DNA of 64,000 nt from Streptomyces sp. NRRL F-5126 (GTDB lineage Bacteria > Actinomycetota > Actinomycetes > Streptomycetales > Streptomycetaceae), in assembly GCF_000721265.1 (NCBI RefSeq), contig NZ_JOFZ01000004.1:124001-188000 (forward strand). Direction: 5' to 3'. Positions 62,375 to 64,000 of the stretch are shown here, piece after piece. The position numbers and the translations under genes are program-made. The first letter of the stretch is position 1. The number at the start of each line of letters is the position of its first letter. The notes under the pieces were generated by a model. That model saw only the letters and a list, made by a program, of their open reading frames with translations. It had not been told where the DNA came from and ran no database searches.

Positions 62375-63880
62375 ATGAGGATTCCTTCAAGCACACCAGG
62401 CAACAGAAAACGACGGGGACGGATCGCCGCGCTGCTGGCGGTCCTGTCGCTGCTGACCGTCGCGGCGGCGGGCACGGCCCAGGCGAGCACGGGGAGCGGC
62501 GGCCGCTCCGGCGGCGGCGCCACGCTGAGCGACTCGGTCGTCCGCACGATCGACGCGCAGGCCGACGCCGCACGCGCCGGCACGGCGCCGGTGCACGGCA
62601 GGCTCGCCCAGGCGCCGCAGTGGGCGAAGACCGCCGCCCACCACCTGCGCACCACCGGCTCAGCACTCATCACCGACGACACCCGGCCGACCACCGGGTC
62701 GGGGGAGCCCGCCAGGATCACGGTCCCCGGCGGGGACATGACCGTACGGCAGCTGATGCGCAAGGCGGCCGCCGCACGAGGTCCCGAGGCGTCCGCCACC
62801 GCACCCGCGCCGGCGGCCGCGAACGCCGACGACGACATGACCGTCAACGAGTGCGTCAACAACCACGGCGCGTACGGCCGGGGGCAGGGCTACGGCAAGA
62901 CGCGGTTCGTCTCCTGCCAGGCCCAGCGCCTGCACATGCTGTACGTGGACTGCTGGTGGTTCGGCATCAACTGCCGGGTGAAGGCCGCCGCGGACGTCAC
63001 CGTCGCCGACATCCGGTACACCGAGAACGCCGGCAAGGGCAGTTCGGGCCGCTACTTCTGGAACTACCAGTTCCTCAGCGGCTTCCACGTGTGGGGCGAC
63101 CTGAGCAAGCTGAGCCTCACCGTGGACGAGTCCTGCACCGCCCAGACCGTGAGCGGGCACGCCTCCGGACCCTGCACGGGCTCCGACGGCCCGACGACCA
63201 AGTCCCTCGCCGCCTGGTACGCCGAGGCCGAGATCTTCGGAGGCATCACCTGGACGGTGCACGACTGGGAGCAGCCGGCATCCGCCGGTTGGGGCCCCGA
63301 CCGCCTCAGCTACGCCCGCCTGCGGTGGCACTACCGGGTCAAGGGGTCGGAGGTGTCCATCCACCCGGACGGGCCGCCGGCCCAGGTGCGCTGCGACTCC
63401 GCCGCCTACCTGAGGGCCGACGCGGGCGAGGGCTGCGTGTTTCCGTGGGTGACGGAGACGATGTGGTTCAGCCTCGCCAAGCAGGGCGGCTCCGCGCAGA
63501 ACGTGAAGGCCGGTCTCTACTCGCCGGCGTCCACCAAGCCGCCGAAGGCGGGCAAGTCCATCCCGGGACGGCCCGGGACGACCCCGCTGCACCGCACCCG
63601 CGACACCACCCAGGTCGACGCACACCGCGCCCAGGCCGTCGCGTCCTGCGACACGTACTTCCCCGGCTACCGTGCCAAGAAGGAGCAGTGCGACGAGTTC
63701 CCCTTCGCGTCCACACTGGAAGGGGCCACCCCGGCCCTGAACTACAGCGTGAAGGCGATCTCGCGGAGCGACAACGCGTCCGGCGGCGCGGTCGAGAAGA
63801 ACTTCTGGACCCTTCGCCGCATCATCGCCGATGACGCCGACAAGGTGAACGACCCGTTCTGGGTCGACGTCAGGGCCTGA
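62375..63880 (+). CDS. Secreted NucA/NucB-domain deoxyribonuclease
   Basis: A 501-residue exported protein. The signal peptide (NRKRRGRIAALLAVLSLLTVAAAGTAQAS) ends near residue 38. The middle (about 150-400) is a Cys/Trp-rich beta domain of unknown type (VDCWWFGINC, DESCTAQTVSGHASGPC). The C-terminal 80 residues match the NucA/NucB DNase family: CDTYFPGYRAKKEQCDEFPFAST, EGATP, DNASGGAVEKNFWTLRRIIADDADKVNDPFWVDV. Secreted DNA degradation, perhaps in competition or development, is expected. ATGs at 62366 and 62375 are both possible; the second is spaced better from GGGGATGGG. Confidence 0.87.
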   Translation: MRIPSSTPGNRKRRGRIAALLAVLSLLTVAAAGTAQASTGSGGRSGGGATLSDSVVRTIDAQADAARAGTAPVHGRLAQAPQWAKTAAHHLRTTGSALITDDTRPTTGSGEPARITVPGGDMTVRQLMRKAAAARGPEASATAPAPAAANADDDMTVNECVNNHGAYGRGQGYGKTRFVSCQAQRLHMLYVDCWWFGINCRVKAAADVTVADIRYTENAGKGSSGRYFWNYQFLSGFHVWGDLSKLSLTVDESCTAQTVSGHASGPCTGSDGPTTKSLAAWYAEAEIFGGITWTVHDWEQPASAGWGPDRLSYARLRWHYRVKGSEVSIHPDGPPAQVRCDSAAYLRADAGEGCVFPWVTETMWFSLAKQGGSAQNVKAGLYSPASTKPPKAGKSIPGRPGTTPLHRTRDTTQVDAHRAQAVASCDTYFPGYRAKKEQCDEFPFASTLEGATPALNYSVKAISRSDNASGGAVEKNFWTLRRIIADDADKVNDPFWVDVRA

Positions 63881-63911
63881 GCGCGGTAGACAGGCAGGGG
63901 GGGAGCAGCGA

Positions 63912-64000
63912 CTGGTCTCCGCGCGCCGCGGGACGGCGCTGCTGCTCAGCGGCTTGAGCGACCACTATGCCGAGCTGTCCCTGGAGTGCTGGTCGGCCGA
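63912..64000 (+). CDS. Possible start of a downstream gene (cut by window end)
   Basis: After GGGGGGGAG (63897-63905) an open frame reads LVSARRGTALLLSGLSDHYAELSLECWSA to the edge, with reasonable codon bias. There is no ATG or GTG in frame; a CTG (63912) or TTG (63954) start would be needed. It lies 31 bp after the DNase stop, where an immunity or partner gene could be, but too little is visible to judge. Confidence 0.25.
   Translation, partial: MVSARRGTALLLSGLSDHYAELSLECWSA

Overview
The window is a high-GC actinobacterial chromosome segment, almost certainly Streptomyces. The evidence is the strong third-position GC, GTG and TTG starts with purine-rich ribosome binding sites, and the gene content. 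The order biotin genes, anti-sigma-type ATPase, NlpC/P60 protein, ClpP paralogue, pfkA, GatD/MurT, peptide deformylase, TetR and acyl-CoA dehydrogenase resembles, from memory, the S. coelicolor SCO12xx neighbourhood. No tRNA, rRNA, CRISPR array, intact insertion sequence or prophage was seen.

Layout. 1-4.5 kb: biotin biosynthesis, with bioB-bioA-bioD (partial) divergent from bioF across a short dyad-bearing promoter region. 4.7-8.6 kb: an HATPase protein, an NlpC/P60 hydrolase behind a probable c-di-AMP (ydaO) riboswitch, a ClpP paralogue lacking the catalytic His and divergent from an orphan Phd/YefM antitoxin, and an epimerase. 8.7-15.6 kb: a secreted Asp-box propeller, a cupredoxin lipoprotein with a membrane partner, an NfeD-like/flotillin pair, a small membrane protein and CtaG. 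15.7-26.5 kb: pfkA, gatD-murT (lipid II amidation), def, a TetR regulator beside an acyl-CoA dehydrogenase, a glutathione peroxidase, a DEAD/DEAH helicase and a YdjM-like hydrolase. 26.8-33.2 kb: two half-ABC exporters with complementary degenerate ATP sites, a MarR regulator and a divergent third ABC exporter. 33.2-35.8 kb: MltG, a flavin monooxygenase and a YjbQ protein, followed by a decayed stretch.

36.4-56.3 kb is the main accessory region, a catabolic and uptake island. It has a class III (ornithine-type) aminotransferase, an SGNH esterase, an RraA-like aldolase and an amino-acid-type ABC importer split over two loci. It also has an isocitrate/isopropylmalate-type dehydrogenase, an aldehyde dehydrogenase, a cupin-ABM fusion, a cyclase-family hydrolase and an alpha/beta hydrolase. 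A class C beta-lactamase-like hydrolase, an MBL-fold hydrolase, an aconitase paralogue and a gamma-glutamyltransferase-like enzyme complete it. It carries two local regulators, GntR/FCD and RpiR. Four copies of a related palindrome (core ATARCCTATA) lie before the binding-protein gene, the dehydrogenase operon, the gntR/hydrolase intergenic region and the aconitase gene, and two of them sit inside recognisable promoters. This suggests one GntR regulon for uptake and breakdown of a compound I cannot identify. An aconitase paralogue with an altered active-site motif, paired with an ICDH-family enzyme, points to a malate- or citrate-like acid.

56.4-64 kb: a Ser/Thr kinase with a PQQ-type sensor, an orphan protein with an LQRSAGNAAV leader like those of eCIS-associated toxins, a secreted amidase with an N-terminal lysozyme-like segment, and a secreted NucA/NucB-type DNase. 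A possible further reading frame runs off the right edge.
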